Source of the DNA: Streptomyces sp. TSRI0281
GTDB lineage: Bacteria; Actinomycetota; Actinomycetes; Streptomycetales; Streptomycetaceae
Assembly (NCBI RefSeq): GCF_001905125.1
Contig: NZ_LWLE01000019.1
Span: forward strand, 20,386-84,385
Direction: 5' to 3'
DNA length: 64,000 nucleotides
The first letter of the stretch is position 1. The number at the start of each line of letters is the position of its first letter. The notes beneath the pieces were generated by a model. That model had not been told where the DNA came from. It saw only the letters and a list, made by a program, of their open reading frames with translations, and did no database searches. Below are positions 8,356 through 17,341 of the stretch, piece after piece. Made by a program: the position numbers and the translations under genes.

Positions 8356-9000
8356 GTGAACCCGGAAGCCGGACAGTTACGCGTGATCAAGTACGACGAA
8401 CCGTTCGGACTCCGAGGTGGAAGATCGAGCCGGGCGACGTCAGTGGTGGCCCATGGCAGGCTGGGCGCCATGACTGACTCAATGGCACGCCCGGGACAAC
8501 CGGTAACCGTCCTGCGGGACGGCAGACTTCGGGCCGCGGGCCTCAGGTGGGGGGACGTCGTCGCCTATGACTGGGGCTTCGAACAACAAGGACAGCACTA
8601 CATACAACGCAGCTTCGTGTTGCTCGACGACGGGATCCAGATCAATCAGCCGGTCCTCTTTCCTCCTGAGCAGCAGGGCTGGTGGTACTGCGATCTGGTT
8701 GCTGTTGTCCAGGACGGTGGGCTGCTGCGGGTTGACGACCTGTGGATCGACGTCATCGTCGGGCCGCCCGACCACCCCTACCGTCTCCTCGACCTTGACG
8801 AATACGCTACGGCCATGGCCGACGGCCAACTGAGCCCCGCTGAGGCCGCGGACGGCCTGATCCGCACCCAACGCTTCCTGGACCGACGGTTGAACCGCCG
8901 ACACGAAGGAGAACGCGGCTGGCCGGACTTCCCACCCGCCGAGGTCAAGGGCATGCTGTCCATCGACCTTCCTCTCGACTGGACGCTGATGGAGAGCTAA
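8356..9000 (+). CDS. DUF402-domain protein
   Basis: A 214-residue protein whose core (about residues 55-170) matches the DUF402 family, which includes the FomD-like nucleoside-diphosphate hydrolases: WGFEQQGQHYIQRSFVLLDD, then WWYCDLVAVVQDGGLLRVDD and DHPYRLLDLDEYATAMADG. The DxD-type acidic residues expected to bind metal in this family are present in RVDDLWIDV and LLDLDEY. The GTG at 8356 has ACAGGAG five bases upstream and is the best start; ATG 8470 would give a shorter form with the whole domain. The reading frame is open further upstream but without a ribosome site. Confidence 0.7.
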   Translation: MNPEAGQLRVIKYDEPFGLRGGRSSRATSVVAHGRLGAMTDSMARPGQPVTVLRDGRLRAAGLRWGDVVAYDWGFEQQGQHYIQRSFVLLDDGIQINQPVLFPPEQQGWWYCDLVAVVQDGGLLRVDDLWIDVIVGPPDHPYRLLDLDEYATAMADGQLSPAEAADGLIRTQRFLDRRLNRRHEGERGWPDFPPAEVKGMLSIDLPLDWTLMES

Positions 9001-9089
9001 GAGGTCGCACAGGTGGGGCTCGGTCCGGCAGCAGAGAGCGGCCATGCGTCACCATGTGTCTCGGCTGTCGGCCATCGGCGTACTAGGGC

Positions 9090-9623
9090 GTGGCCTACGC
9101 TGAGCCAGTGTCGGACAACGGCGAATCGCCGAGAGTCCCGGGCATTGACGAGCCGGGCATTGGCGTGGACCTGCCCGCCACGCTGCACATCGCCGGGCTT
9201 GCGTTGAGACGGACGGAGGGCCCTCCATCCCTGGCCTGCTGGGCCGGCTACTTCCCGGGGTCGGCAGGCGGCAACCCTGCGGGGATCAGTCTGGTGATCG
9301 AGCCGGCCGCGCCACCTGAAGAGGCCACCCTCCAACTCGCTCACGAGGTTGCGAGCCATTTCGACGTCCTCGTCGCCCAGGCCCTGCGGTACTGTCGGGC
9401 CCGACTCCGGGAGTCGCACTTTGAACTCACACCCGAGGAACTGAGCTGGCTGGACCTTCCAGAGTTGCCATTGGCAGTTCCCGAAGCAGTGGTGTGGGCC
9501 GACCAGACCTGGGCAATCCGCTTCACGGAGAGCAGGCTCCGGCTGGCGGACCCATACGGAATCCTCGTGACCTTCAACGGAACGCAGCCTGTCGACGTCC
9601 AGGGCGTCGAGGACGAACAATGA
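9090..9623 (+). CDS. Hypothetical protein
   Basis: A 177-residue acidic, soluble protein I do not recognise. It has no signal peptide, membrane helix or clear catalytic motif. It looks like a single alpha/beta domain ending WAIRFTESRLRLADPYGILV. GTG at 9090 or GTG at 9108 could start it; neither has a strong ribosome site. It follows the DUF402 gene by 90 bases in the same direction and may share its transcript. Confidence 0.5.
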   Translation: MAYAEPVSDNGESPRVPGIDEPGIGVDLPATLHIAGLALRRTEGPPSLACWAGYFPGSAGGNPAGISLVIEPAAPPEEATLQLAHEVASHFDVLVAQALRYCRARLRESHFELTPEELSWLDLPELPLAVPEAVVWADQTWAIRFTESRLRLADPYGILVTFNGTQPVDVQGVEDEQ

Positions 9624-9949
9624 ACCGCTCGTCCTGCCGCGTCCTGCGGCGAGGACGTGTTCGCGCGGACTGACCGGCCGGGTGCGGTAACAGGGCAGCA
9701 GTCGTGGGCACGAGCCCTCCATAGGGCGGCTTGTAGGGTTCAACTGTTCCGGCATGAGCGGTCATCTCACCATGTACCGGCGGGCTGCCGCCTCCGCCGG
9801 TAATGCTTACCCTCGGGAATCCGGCAGCAGGCCCAACGGCGGCTGCCTGAGCCTCATCCGACTCCGGGGCAGGAAGAGACGCCAGGGATGCCCCTGGCAT
9901 GACCGGCAACGGCGACTTCAGCATGTGTCCGGCCCCGGTCTGGACCGGG

Positions 9950-10267
9950 TCACCAGCACGACCGCGGGTCTTGTACGTGCTCTGGCGAGTGCCGGTCCTC
10001 TCCCCTGCCCAGGCCGGTCCGGACCAGGAAGCCGGGGTCCGCGTCCCACGGCGGGGCAGCGATGTGCACCCGCTGGGTACCGGGGATGCCCACCTCGACG
10101 AGGACCCCGCCGCGGAACATCCACAGACCGAACAGGTCGTCATCCTCGTCGTGCAGCATGACCTGCACGCAGGCGGGCTCGTTCCACGGCAGGGACTCCA
10201 GGTCCTTGAGCACGCCGCGGCGCCGGTTCCACCGCTCGAACTCGATGTACCAGCCCCATGCCCACAT
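9950..10267 (-). CDS. Hypothetical protein, perhaps truncated
   Basis: A 105-residue frame with protein-like sequence (MWAWGWYIEFERWNRRRG, then NEPACVQVMLHDEDDDLFG and FRGGVLVEVGIPG) but no family I recognise. The last 20 or so residues look like run-on sequence and may follow a frameshift. It ends within a region of transposase debris, and ATG 10267 has no good ribosome site, so it may be a gene damaged by the adjoining IS5 relic. Bases 9624-9949 hold no supportable gene. Confidence 0.4.
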   Translation of the reverse strand: MWAWGWYIEFERWNRRRGVLKDLESLPWNEPACVQVMLHDEDDDLFGLWMFRGGVLVEVGIPGTQRVHIAAPPWDADPGFLVRTGLGRGEDRHSPEHVQDPRSCW

Positions 10268-10379
10268 GTCACACCGTGCCGGGTACCGAGGGCAATCGCT
10301 TTGGGACCCGGAGCCGTCGGGGCTCCTTCCGTACGCGGAGTTCCGCTGCCCAGGACTTGTCCGGTCGGCCATGTTCGGA

Positions 10380-10870
10380 GCCAGCTGGTGAGGGCTGCGG
10401 CGGTAGCGGTGCCGAGGTAGGCATAACGGCGTTTGTCGTAGTGGGTGGTAACGGCTCGGTGCTGGTTGCCGGTTGACGGCCCGTTCGACGGTGCTGCGTT
10501 TCTTGTACCGGTCCTCGTCGAAGGCGGGTGGTCGTTTGCCGCGTGAGCCTTTGCGCAGACGGACGGCCTGGCTGTCGGTCTTCTCCGGGATCGTGTGCCG
10601 GACGCCCCGGCGCCGCAGGGGTCGTTGCTGTAGGCCTTGGCCGCGACACTGTCCGGCGTCTTGCGTGGCCTACCCGGGCCGGACTTCCGGACGCGGGTCT
10701 TCTCCAGAACAGGCTTGAACTGGGTGCAGTCCGCACGTCGGCCTGGGGTGACGATCAAAGAGAGCGAGCGTCAGCGGCCGTCCGCGCTCAGGTGAAGCTT
10801 GGTGGCGAACCCGCCGCGCGAGCGGCCCAGGCCCCCACCTCCCACACCGCCTCCACCAGCGGGCGTGCAG
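10380..10870 (-). pseudogene. Degenerate IS5-family transposase
   Basis: On the minus strand the pieces of an IS5-type DDE transposase can be followed across frames: GRSRGGFATKLHLSADGR, then RADCTQFKPVLEKTRVRKSG and RPRKTPDSVAAKAYSND, then RHTIPEK and ERAVNRQHRAVTTHYDKRR, ending YLGTATAAALTSWLRT. At least two frameshifts and small losses are needed to join them, and the N terminus is gone. No terminal repeats were found. A fragment of a second IS5-type gene on the other strand abuts it at about 10915. Confidence 0.7.
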
Positions 10871-10914
10871 TCCCTGCCACGCGGTTTCGTCCTGGCATTC
10901 TGGGACTTTGCCCC

Positions 10915-11130
10915 CTTTGAGAGGCGGGTGCCGACAGCCCGCAGTTTTCTGCCGTGTTGGCCGGGGTGCGGGTGCGCGGGCCGGTCGGACGTTCGCGCAG
11001 CCGACCTGGCACCGTGGTCGGCGACACGATGTACTCCTCTCGCGCCAACCGCGCCCACCTGCGGAGACGGAAGATCAAGGCTGTGATCCCGGAGAAGGCG
11101 GACCAGGCGGCCAACCGGAAGGCGCCGACG
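10915..11130 (+). pseudogene. Internal fragment of an IS5-family transposase
   Basis: The plus strand reads ADSPQFSAVLAG, then RSRSRPGTVVGDTMYSSRAN and LRRRKIKAVIPEKADQAANR. The same block, close to identical in places (KIKAVIPEK, QIKAVIPEK), occurs in the transposase of the element at 23301-24396. Only about 70 residues of the core remain, without ends or N terminus. It is a piece of a related element inserted beside, or recombined with, the other transposase relic. Confidence 0.7.
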
Positions 11131-11138
11131 TCTCCCGC

Positions 11139-11735
11139 TCAGCGAGGACCGCGCTTCTCGCGTTCGGCTTCGATCAGCTCCTCCATGAGTTCCTCCGGAT
11201 CCACCGTGTACTCGGTGTCATCGAGGCCGTCGTAGTCCTGAGTGCTTAGCGGCAGGCCGAGCTCGGCGAGTTCGACGGCCAGTTGTGTGAACGCGATTCG
11301 CTCATCGGGCTCGTCCTGGTAGCTTGCCTGCTCGGCGGCGGACCCCTCGGTCAGGGTGAGGCCGACCAGGCTCCAGAAGGTGAACTCGGTGTCCAGCTCT
11401 ATGAGGTGCCAGGCACGGTCCGTGGGTTCGTCGGGGTGCAGCCAGTAGCCGATCCACCCCTTTCCGCCCTTCGCCACGAGCTTGACGTACTTGGCCATCT
11501 CCGCGGTTCCGGCGTTGACGGCCTGCATCTCCGGGTCCGCGAGTTCCTTTTCGCTCAGATAGCTGGTGTCCAGGAGCGGGTGGACTTCTCCCGTCTCGAA
11601 GAAGTCGAGGTTGAGAAGATGGGTGAAGTCGGTGCGGCCTTCCCACTGCGCCACCAGCAGCACGCGCAGATCGTCGGGTATGGGACGGCCGTCCAGCCGC
11701 TCGCGGGAGAACTCGGCGAGCCGTTCGTCGTACAT
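11139..11735 (-). CDS. Hypothetical protein
   Basis: A 198-residue acidic soluble protein. ATG 11735 is preceded by GGAGAGGGCG and starts MYDERLAEFSRERLDGRPIP; longer frames upstream look non-coding. The middle (GGKGWIGYWLHPDEP followed by WHLIELDTEFTFWSLVG) faintly resembles the glycine/tryptophan core of SMI1/KNR4 (SUKH) proteins, which often act as immunity proteins, but I would not assign it on this alone. No toxin gene is adjacent. The gene ends beside the IS5 fragment and is convergent with it. Confidence 0.6.
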   Translation of the reverse strand: MYDERLAEFSRERLDGRPIPDDLRVLLVAQWEGRTDFTHLLNLDFFETGEVHPLLDTSYLSEKELADPEMQAVNAGTAEMAKYVKLVAKGGKGWIGYWLHPDEPTDRAWHLIELDTEFTFWSLVGLTLTEGSAAEQASYQDEPDERIAFTQLAVELAELGLPLSTQDYDGLDDTEYTVDPEELMEELIEAEREKRGPR

Positions 11736-12002
11736 ACGCCCTCTCCAGAGGTCGAAGCAAGATCCTCGCGCCAACGTAGCAGCGGGGTCTGACAAGAGGT
11801 CGGGTGCTCCGGCGACTGCCGACCACCCCGTGATCCGGACTCGGAGCGGGTCCTGGCAGACGCCGCCCAGCAGCAGTGGGGGTAAGGGGAGTGAATTTCG
11901 GCGTTCCGTGGGGGACCGGCGGGCCCGCCGGTCCGCCACGGATATGTGGGTGTGGAACGCTTCAACCGATGGTGTCCGTGCTGGACGGTCGCGTCGGCCG
12001 GG

Positions 12003-12791
12003 TCAGCCCCGGTGACCCCAGTCCAGGCGGTCGGCGAGCCCCACTGCGGTGAAGGCGGCCACCAGGTCGTCGCGGCCCTCGGTGAAGTGGGCCCAGCTGT
12101 CGTAATGGACGGGCACCACGCGGCGGGCGCCGAGAAGCTGGGCGGCCTCGGCGGCCTGGGCACTGTCGAGGACGATGCACTGCCCGTCGAAGAGAACGGG
12201 GAAACGGGGTGCGCCCGCGAAGAGGACAGCGGTATCCACGGGGCCGAACCGTTCGGCGATCTGCTTGACCAGGTCGAGCGAGGCGTTGTCACCACTGACG
12301 TAGACGGTGGGCAGACCCGCGCCGGTCAGGACGAAGCCGACGACCTCCCCGGCGAACGGTTCGACCTCCTCACGTGCCCCGGGCCCGTGAACGGCCGGCA
12401 CGCCGGTCACAGTGATCGTGCCGCCGCCCGGGCGGTCCAGTTCGACGGACTCCCAGTCGGCCAGCCCCTGCGCCTTGCCGCCGAGGCGCTGACCGGCACT
12501 GGGGGTGGTGAGGGTGAGCGGGACATCCGCGAGCAGGGCGCGTCCGGAGGCGTCGAGGTTGTCGGCGTGCTCGTCGTGGGAGAGCAGGACGACATCGATG
12601 GGGCCGAGGTCGGCCGGGCCGGCGGTGGAGGGATGGGTCTTGGTCAGAGTCGGGCCGGCCGACGGGTAGTCGCCGGGGCCGTCGAAGGTCGGGTCGGTGA
12701 GAAAGCGCAGGCCGCCGTACTCGAAGAGAGCCGTCGGGCCGCCGAAGACGCGGACGGGAAACTGCCCGGTCACTGCGGTGGGGGAAGGCAT
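12003..12791 (-). CDS. Metallo-beta-lactamase-fold hydrolase, UlaG-like
   Basis: A 262-residue MBL-fold protein of the UlaG/YtnP-like branch. The metal motif appears as LLSHDEHADN (about residues 69-78), followed by VPAVHGPG (near 135), VYVSGDNASLDLV and a C-terminal VPVHYDSW. The HxxHxD spacing supplies most ligands of a di-metal site. ATG 12791 is preferred over TTG 12800 and has GTGAGG about 10 bases upstream. It is divergent from a CGNR zinc-finger regulator and the intergenic repeats overlap its leader, so that regulator very probably controls it. The substrate is unknown; lactonase or phosphodiesterase activity is possible. Confidence 0.8.
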   Translation of the reverse strand: MPSPTAVTGQFPVRVFGGPTALFEYGGLRFLTDPTFDGPGDYPSAGPTLTKTHPSTAGPADLGPIDVVLLSHDEHADNLDASGRALLADVPLTLTTPSAGQRLGGKAQGLADWESVELDRPGGGTITVTGVPAVHGPGAREEVEPFAGEVVGFVLTGAGLPTVYVSGDNASLDLVKQIAERFGPVDTAVLFAGAPRFPVLFDGQCIVLDSAQAAEAAQLLGARRVVPVHYDSWAHFTEGRDDLVAAFTAVGLADRLDWGHRG

Positions 12792-12800
12792 AAGAAACAA

Positions 12801-12857
12801 ACCTCACGGATAGTCGTGGTTCAACCGTGAGGTAACCTTATCCAGACCTCACGGATA
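12801..12857. promoter_or_regulatory. Operator repeats between divergent genes
   Basis: ACCTCACGGATA occurs at 12801-12812 and again at 12846-12857, and the first copy forms an inverted repeat with CCGTGAGGT at 12825-12833. A further inverted repeat CTTATCC (12837-12843) / GGATAAG (12853-12859) overlaps. These sites fill the gap between the MBL-fold hydrolase and the CGNR regulator and are the likely binding sites of that regulator. Confidence 0.6.
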
Positions 12858-12885
12858 AGTCCACGCCCAAGCGTGAGAGTCATGG

Positions 12886-13509
12886 ATGAATGAAGCTTGT
12901 ACCATGAGAGTCATGGAAGAGTCCGTGACCCCCGAATCCGGCCTGCCGCCCGCACCGGGCGCGGAGCAGTACCCCGCCCTCGCCCTCGCCAACAGCGCCA
13001 TCGCACTGCCCGGCGGGCACTACACCGACCAGCTCGGTACCCCCGCGGGGGCGAACGAGTGGCTGACCGAACGCGGTCTCGCCCCGGTCGAGATCGGGAT
13101 GCGGGAGATGTGCGCGACACAGCTGCGCTCCCTGCGCGAGCAGATCAGGTCGCTGCTCGCCTCCCGCGTCGACGGACTGCCCGCCCTCCCCGCCGCCCTG
13201 GGCGCCGTCAACGACGCACTGATCCGAGTCCCCACCGCCCCCCTGCTGCAGTGGGACGACAAGACCGGCCCCTACCGCGCCGCCCCGCACCCCACCACAC
13301 AGATCGTCGACCACGCGCTCGCAACCCTCGCCGCCGACGCCGCCGACCTGCTCACCTCTCCCGACGCCGAACGCCTCACCGCCTGCGGCTCCCCGCCCTG
13401 CAATCGCTACCTGCTCCGCCACGGCCGCCGCCACTGGTGCTCCACCCGCTGCGGCGACCGCGCCCGCGCCGCCCGCGCCTACGCCCGACGCGGCAGCACC
13501 CCCCAATAA
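12886..13509 (+). CDS. CGNR zinc-finger transcription regulator with ABATE-type domain
   Basis: A 207-residue regulator. The N-terminal two thirds are the helical ABATE-type domain (ALALANSAIALPG near residue 32, then LREQIRSLLAS). The C terminus is the CGNR zinc finger, here ACGSPPCNRYLLRHGRRHWC then STRCGDRARAARAYARR, with four cysteines to hold zinc and a basic DNA-binding tail. Proteins of this family usually control one adjacent gene; here that is the divergent hydrolase. The exact start is uncertain: ATG 12886, 12904 and 12913 are all in frame, and a 13-bp direct repeat covers this part. Confidence 0.8.
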   Translation: MNEACTMRVMEESVTPESGLPPAPGAEQYPALALANSAIALPGGHYTDQLGTPAGANEWLTERGLAPVEIGMREMCATQLRSLREQIRSLLASRVDGLPALPAALGAVNDALIRVPTAPLLQWDDKTGPYRAAPHPTTQIVDHALATLAADAADLLTSPDAERLTACGSPPCNRYLLRHGRRHWCSTRCGDRARAARAYARRGSTPQ

Positions 13510-14245
13510 CAAGGCACACGACCACGAACCACCGGGCCCACTCGGCTTCCCTCAGAACCCGTAGAGGAGGCACGAGCAGCTGAGGAAGACCGGCGAAACG
13601 CATCGACATCGACGGCAGTCGCCATGCGGTGCCGATCGAGAAGATCCTCGAACGGGCCCCGGAGCCCTTGGCCATGTGCGTCCTGTTCCTTGAAATGCCG
13701 GGATGCGCCTCCCCGTTGATCCACATGATGGACGACTGCGAACAGTCGGGCGTGTGTCACATCGGTTCCGGCAGCACCCGCCCCCGCCGAACCCCGGACG
13801 GGCGTGACGCTTCGGGTTCCAGGAGTAGCCCTCCCACGGCGCCGCGAACCCGTGCCCCGTGAGCGCCGCCCGGTTCCGCAAGCACACCGCCGCCGGCCGG
13901 CCTCTCAGAACCCATCGACCGGAACGTCCCTATGCGCAGTAGGTCCCGCCTCCTCCCGCGCCACCACCGCCCTCCTCCCGGAGACAGGGAAGCCGATCGG
14001 TCGGGCCCGATTCCTGGCCATTGCGAGGACCCTGTCGGCGAAGTACCCACCCGAGCGTGCCCATGGCCGATAACAGCGCCGAGAAAGGGCCTATCCAGTC
14101 ACGGCACAAGCACCTCTCCCGAAAGAAGCGGCCTTTCCCGAGGTGACCCGAGCAACATTCCAGCCATTCCCACTCGGTAGACAGTTTACGAGGTTTTAAC
14201 AGTGGTAACGCGAGAGGCGTGAGGGACTCAAGTGACGTGCGTGGT
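13510..14245. other. Gene-poor stretch with one possible small ORF
   Basis: No convincing gene lies in these 736 bases. The best candidate is a plus-strand frame at 13629-13862 starting VPIEKILERAPEPLAM and running through MCVLFLEMPGCASPLIHMMD; its first 45 residues look protein-like and the rest does not, so it may be a remnant. Another remnant-like piece ends SAKYPPERAHGR at 14073. The final 100 bases are poorer in GC and probably belong to the promoter region of the biosynthetic operon. Confidence 0.3.
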
Positions 14246-14294
14246 TTCCTATCGGCCCGAACAGTTGGCCGGAAAATAGACTTCCTATCGCCCC
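14246..14294 (+). promoter_or_regulatory. Direct repeats upstream of the biosynthetic operon
   Basis: TTCCTATCGGCCC at 14246-14258 and TTCCTATCGCCCC at 14282-14294 differ at one base and start 36 bases apart, just upstream of the KASIII gene. Their placement suggests operator sites for a regulator of the operon, bound on about one face of the DNA. No pathway-specific regulator gene is adjacent, so the protein is unknown. Confidence 0.4.
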
Positions 14295-14349
14295 GGGCGG
14301 GACGATGAGGCTGTTAGTGTGAGTCCGCCAAATACCCAGGAGGGTGGTT

Positions 14350-15462
14350 ATGCGTTCCGTTGGAATACAGGCCCTATCCGTTCACCTGCCGGACACCGTG
14401 CGCACCAATAAGTGGTGGGGTGCGGATTCCGCTTCCGTGGAGAACTCGCAGCCCGCACAGCCGTCCGGACCGAGGCCGCGAAACTTATTCGACGCCGCAA
14501 TGCAGCCGTACATCGACGATCCATTCTTCGGGAGCGTCGAGCGCCGAATAGCCGCTCCCGGTGAGGGATCGGTATCGCTGGGAATTAAAGCTGCCCGCAG
14601 CGTGCTGGAGACCGCGAATATCGGGGCCGACGAAGTGGACGGCCTGATCTCGGTGTCCATGTTCCCCGACCGGGTCGGTGCGGGAGACGCCGGCTACCTC
14701 GCCCAGGCTCTGGGCACGGCCGGAGGCGCGTTCAGTCTGGAGGCGACCTGCTCCGGTTCCATGTCCGCACTGCTGACGGCCAGTTCGCTGGTGCAGTCGG
14801 GACTCAAGGAACGGGTTCTGGTGGTCGTCGCGTCCATGCTCTCGCGGGCCATCGACGCGGACGACGTCACAGCGCGACTCTGCGGAGACGCCGCGGCGGC
14901 CTTCCTGGTCGGCCCGGTGGACGACGGCTACGGGCTGCTGGGTTCCAAGACCCTGCAGACGGGCGAGACGTGCGGCACCTGGCTGCTGGACACCGTCGAC
15001 GAGCCCGAAGGAACCACCGCCGGAGGCCGCCGCATCCGTCTGCGGGTCGACCCGACCATCACGCACGTCCTGCGCGCCACCGCGAAGCCGTATCTGCTGG
15101 GAACGGTCGAGGGCGCGCTCGAAGCAGCACAGCTGAAGATCGACGAGATCGACGTGGTGGTACCGAACACCCCCACCGCCTGGCACGCACGGTTCAGCGC
15201 GGACGCTCTGGGCGTGGACCCGGACCGCGTGGTCAACACCTTCCCCAGCGTGGCCAATATCGGGCCTGCCCTGATGCCGGTGAACACCCACCTCGCCGCG
15301 GTCGAAGGCCGCATCAAGCCGGGCGACCGCGTGCTGCTCTACACCTTCGGAGGCCAGGCGGAGGCGGGAGCCGCCGTCTTCCGCTGGCCCTCGGTACTCC
15401 TCGGCCCGGCGCCGGCCGGGGCGACGACCACTCTCCACTCCATCGGAGGCAACCATGGCTGA
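14350..15462 (+). CDS. KASIII-like ketosynthase or acyltransferase
   Basis: A 370-residue thiolase-fold protein of the FabH/KASIII group. The nucleophile is Cys134 in SLEATCSGSMSALLTA. The usual His-Asn pair is altered: the region that should read HQAN is VPNTPTAWHARFS, with a histidine displaced, while an asparagine is kept in FPSVANIGPALM. Such KASIII variants in pyrrole pathways (CloN2/CouN2) move acyl groups between carriers instead of condensing malonyl units, so acyl transfer from the adjacent carrier protein is a good guess. The ATG at 14350 has AGGAGGGTGGTT before it. Its stop overlaps the carrier gene start by eight bases, so this is the first gene of a coupled operon. Confidence 0.85.
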   Translation: MRSVGIQALSVHLPDTVRTNKWWGADSASVENSQPAQPSGPRPRNLFDAAMQPYIDDPFFGSVERRIAAPGEGSVSLGIKAARSVLETANIGADEVDGLISVSMFPDRVGAGDAGYLAQALGTAGGAFSLEATCSGSMSALLTASSLVQSGLKERVLVVVASMLSRAIDADDVTARLCGDAAAAFLVGPVDDGYGLLGSKTLQTGETCGTWLLDTVDEPEGTTAGGRRIRLRVDPTITHVLRATAKPYLLGTVEGALEAAQLKIDEIDVVVPNTPTAWHARFSADALGVDPDRVVNTFPSVANIGPALMPVNTHLAAVEGRIKPGDRVLLYTFGGQAEAGAAVFRWPSVLLGPAPAGATTTLHSIGGNHG

Positions 15463-15715
15463 GGTACGCGACCAGATCCGTTCCTTCATCATCAAGGAGA
15501 TCCTCAAGGGCGGCAGCGAGGACGACCTGGCCGACGACTTGAACCTCCGCGAGTCGGGGGTGCTGAACTCGCTCGCCACTATGCAACTGGTGACGTTCAT
15601 AGAGGACGAATTCGGCATAGACGTCGCACTCCACGACCCCCGGCTGCACTTCACGACCGTCACCCACCTGACGCAGTACGTGAAGGATCGGCAGGCGCAG
15701 CCTGATGAGCGATAG
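15455..15715 (+). CDS. Acyl/peptidyl carrier protein
   Basis: An 86-residue stand-alone carrier protein. The phosphopantetheine attachment serine is Ser39 in ESGVLNSLATMQLVTFIEDE, followed by the helix-III region that contacts partner enzymes. Surrounding acidic residues fit a carrier that docks with an adenylating enzyme and an oxidase. It overlaps both neighbours (eight bases with KASIII, eleven with the adenylation gene), so it is made in step with them. By analogy with PltL and CloN5 it probably carries prolyl, then pyrrolinyl or pyrrolyl, thioesters. No phosphopantetheinyl transferase gene is nearby. Confidence 0.85.
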   Translation: MAEVRDQIRSFIIKEILKGGSEDDLADDLNLRESGVLNSLATMQLVTFIEDEFGIDVALHDPRLHFTTVTHLTQYVKDRQAQPDER

Positions 15716-17267
15716 CCCCGCACAGGCGTTGGAGGAGGCCGACCTCGCGGAGTACCTCGATGCCGCCGCGCGTTCGCCGCTCAGCCGCGCCGTCGTCGGA
15801 CCGGACGGACAGTCACAGACGTACGGCGAACTCTCCGCACAGGCCGACCGGGCGGCGAGCGTCCTGCACGGGCGGGGCGTCGGCCGAGGGGACAGAGTCG
15901 GGCTCCTGATGCCCAAGAGCGTGCGGTCCGTGGCCCTGATCTTCGGCATACTCAGGCTCGGAGCGGCCTATGTGCCGGTCGATGCGTACGGATCCCCGCA
16001 GCGCGCCGCGACCATCTTCGAGGACTGCCAGGCGCGAATCATCCTGGCCGACGAACGGTCCGCGGGGCGGCTGGAGGAGGCTGCTCCCTCTCTCGCCGCG
16101 CGCACGCTGATCACCGGCGACTCCTGGCCGGACCCGCACGCTTCGGGGAAGCCGAGCTATCCGCGCGCGGAGAAGGACCCCGACCGTCTGGCGGCGCTTC
16201 TCTACACGTCGGGGTCGACCGGGACGCCAAAAGGCGTGATGATCACCCACCGGAACGCCGTGTCCTTCGTCGAGTGGGCGTCGGCCACGTTCGGGATCAC
16301 GGAGACCGATGAGGTCGCCAGCCACGCGCCCTTCCACTTCGATCTCTCGGTCTTCGATCTCTTCGTGACCGTCAAGCACGCCGCGTGTATCCACCTGATC
16401 GACACGGATCTGGCGGCCAGCCCCCGGCACCTTCCCGAGTTCATCGCGAAGTCCGGTATCACCGTCTGGTATTCGGCCCCCGCGATCCTGGGAATGATCG
16501 CCGAGTCGCCCAGAGCGGAGAAGTTCCGGCAGAACAGGCTCAGGCTCGTCCTGTTCGCCGGTGAAGTCTTCCCGATCGACAAGCTGCGGCGTCTGCTGCA
16601 CCTCTGGCCAGCACCTCAGTACTACAACCTCTACGGCCCGACCGAGACGAACGTGTGCACCTACTACCGGGTCCCCGAACAGATCCCGGCCTCCCGCACG
16701 GCCCCCCTGACCATCGGCCACGCCTGCTCCCACTGCGACATCATCGTCGTGGACGAACAGCTGGAGCCCGTCCCCCCGGGACAATCGGGGTTTCTGAGCG
16801 TCGCCGGCCCCTCGGTCTACCCGTCCTACTGGAACCTGCCCGCACGTACCGCGGAACGCACATTCCGGTTCGGGGGGCGCCGCTGGTACAACACCGGCGA
16901 CATCGTCCGGACGACGCCGGATGGCTACGCCTTCCTCGGACGTGCGGACCGCATGGTCAAACGCCACGGCCACCGTATCGAGCTGGACGAGATCGAGCAC
17001 AGCCTCCGGCACAACGACGCGCTCGCCGACGCGGCGGTCGTCAGCACCGGAGTGCCCGGCGAGGTCACCATCACCGCGTTCGTCGTGGCCTCCGGCGTCG
17101 AGCCTTCCAGCGTCGAGCTGCGCCAGTACTGCCACAGTCGGCTCGCCCGCTACATGGTGCCCGACGACTTCCAGTTCCTGGACGAGCTTCCCCGCACATC
17201 GACCGGCAAGACCGACTACCAGGAGCTGAGCAGTCGCTGCGGGGTAGCCGAAGCGGTGCGCGGATGA
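15705..17267 (+). CDS. Stand-alone adenylation enzyme, prolyl-AMP ligase type
   Basis: A 520-residue ANL-superfamily amino-acid-activating enzyme. Core motifs: A3 LLYTSGSTGTPKGVMITH (about 165-182), A4 SHAPFHFDLSVFDLF (about 206-220), A5 YNLYGPTETN (about 306-315), A7 YNTGDIV, A8 GRADRMVKRHGHRIE and A10 lysine in PRTSTGKTDYQ. The HFDLSVFDLF segment and overall length match the free-standing proline-activating enzymes PltF, RedM and CloN4, which load proline onto a small carrier protein. Its carrier and an oxidase flank it. Substrate specificity is by resemblance only; a related cyclic or small amino acid cannot be excluded. Confidence 0.85.
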   Translation: MSDSPAQALEEADLAEYLDAAARSPLSRAVVGPDGQSQTYGELSAQADRAASVLHGRGVGRGDRVGLLMPKSVRSVALIFGILRLGAAYVPVDAYGSPQRAATIFEDCQARIILADERSAGRLEEAAPSLAARTLITGDSWPDPHASGKPSYPRAEKDPDRLAALLYTSGSTGTPKGVMITHRNAVSFVEWASATFGITETDEVASHAPFHFDLSVFDLFVTVKHAACIHLIDTDLAASPRHLPEFIAKSGITVWYSAPAILGMIAESPRAEKFRQNRLRLVLFAGEVFPIDKLRRLLHLWPAPQYYNLYGPTETNVCTYYRVPEQIPASRTAPLTIGHACSHCDIIVVDEQLEPVPPGQSGFLSVAGPSVYPSYWNLPARTAERTFRFGGRRWYNTGDIVRTTPDGYAFLGRADRMVKRHGHRIELDEIEHSLRHNDALADAAVVSTGVPGEVTITAFVVASGVEPSSVELRQYCHSRLARYMVPDDFQFLDELPRTSTGKTDYQELSSRCGVAEAVRG

Positions 17268-17341
17268 CCGCGGGAAAGACGATGGCCGCAGGAAAGACCT
17301 CGACCACCAGCCCTCACGAACGAGCAGGAGGACACAGTTCA

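Noticed and set aside
11139..11735. SUKH-type immunity protein
   Set aside because: The resemblance is limited to one glycine/tryptophan segment and no toxin gene is adjacent, so it is listed as hypothetical.
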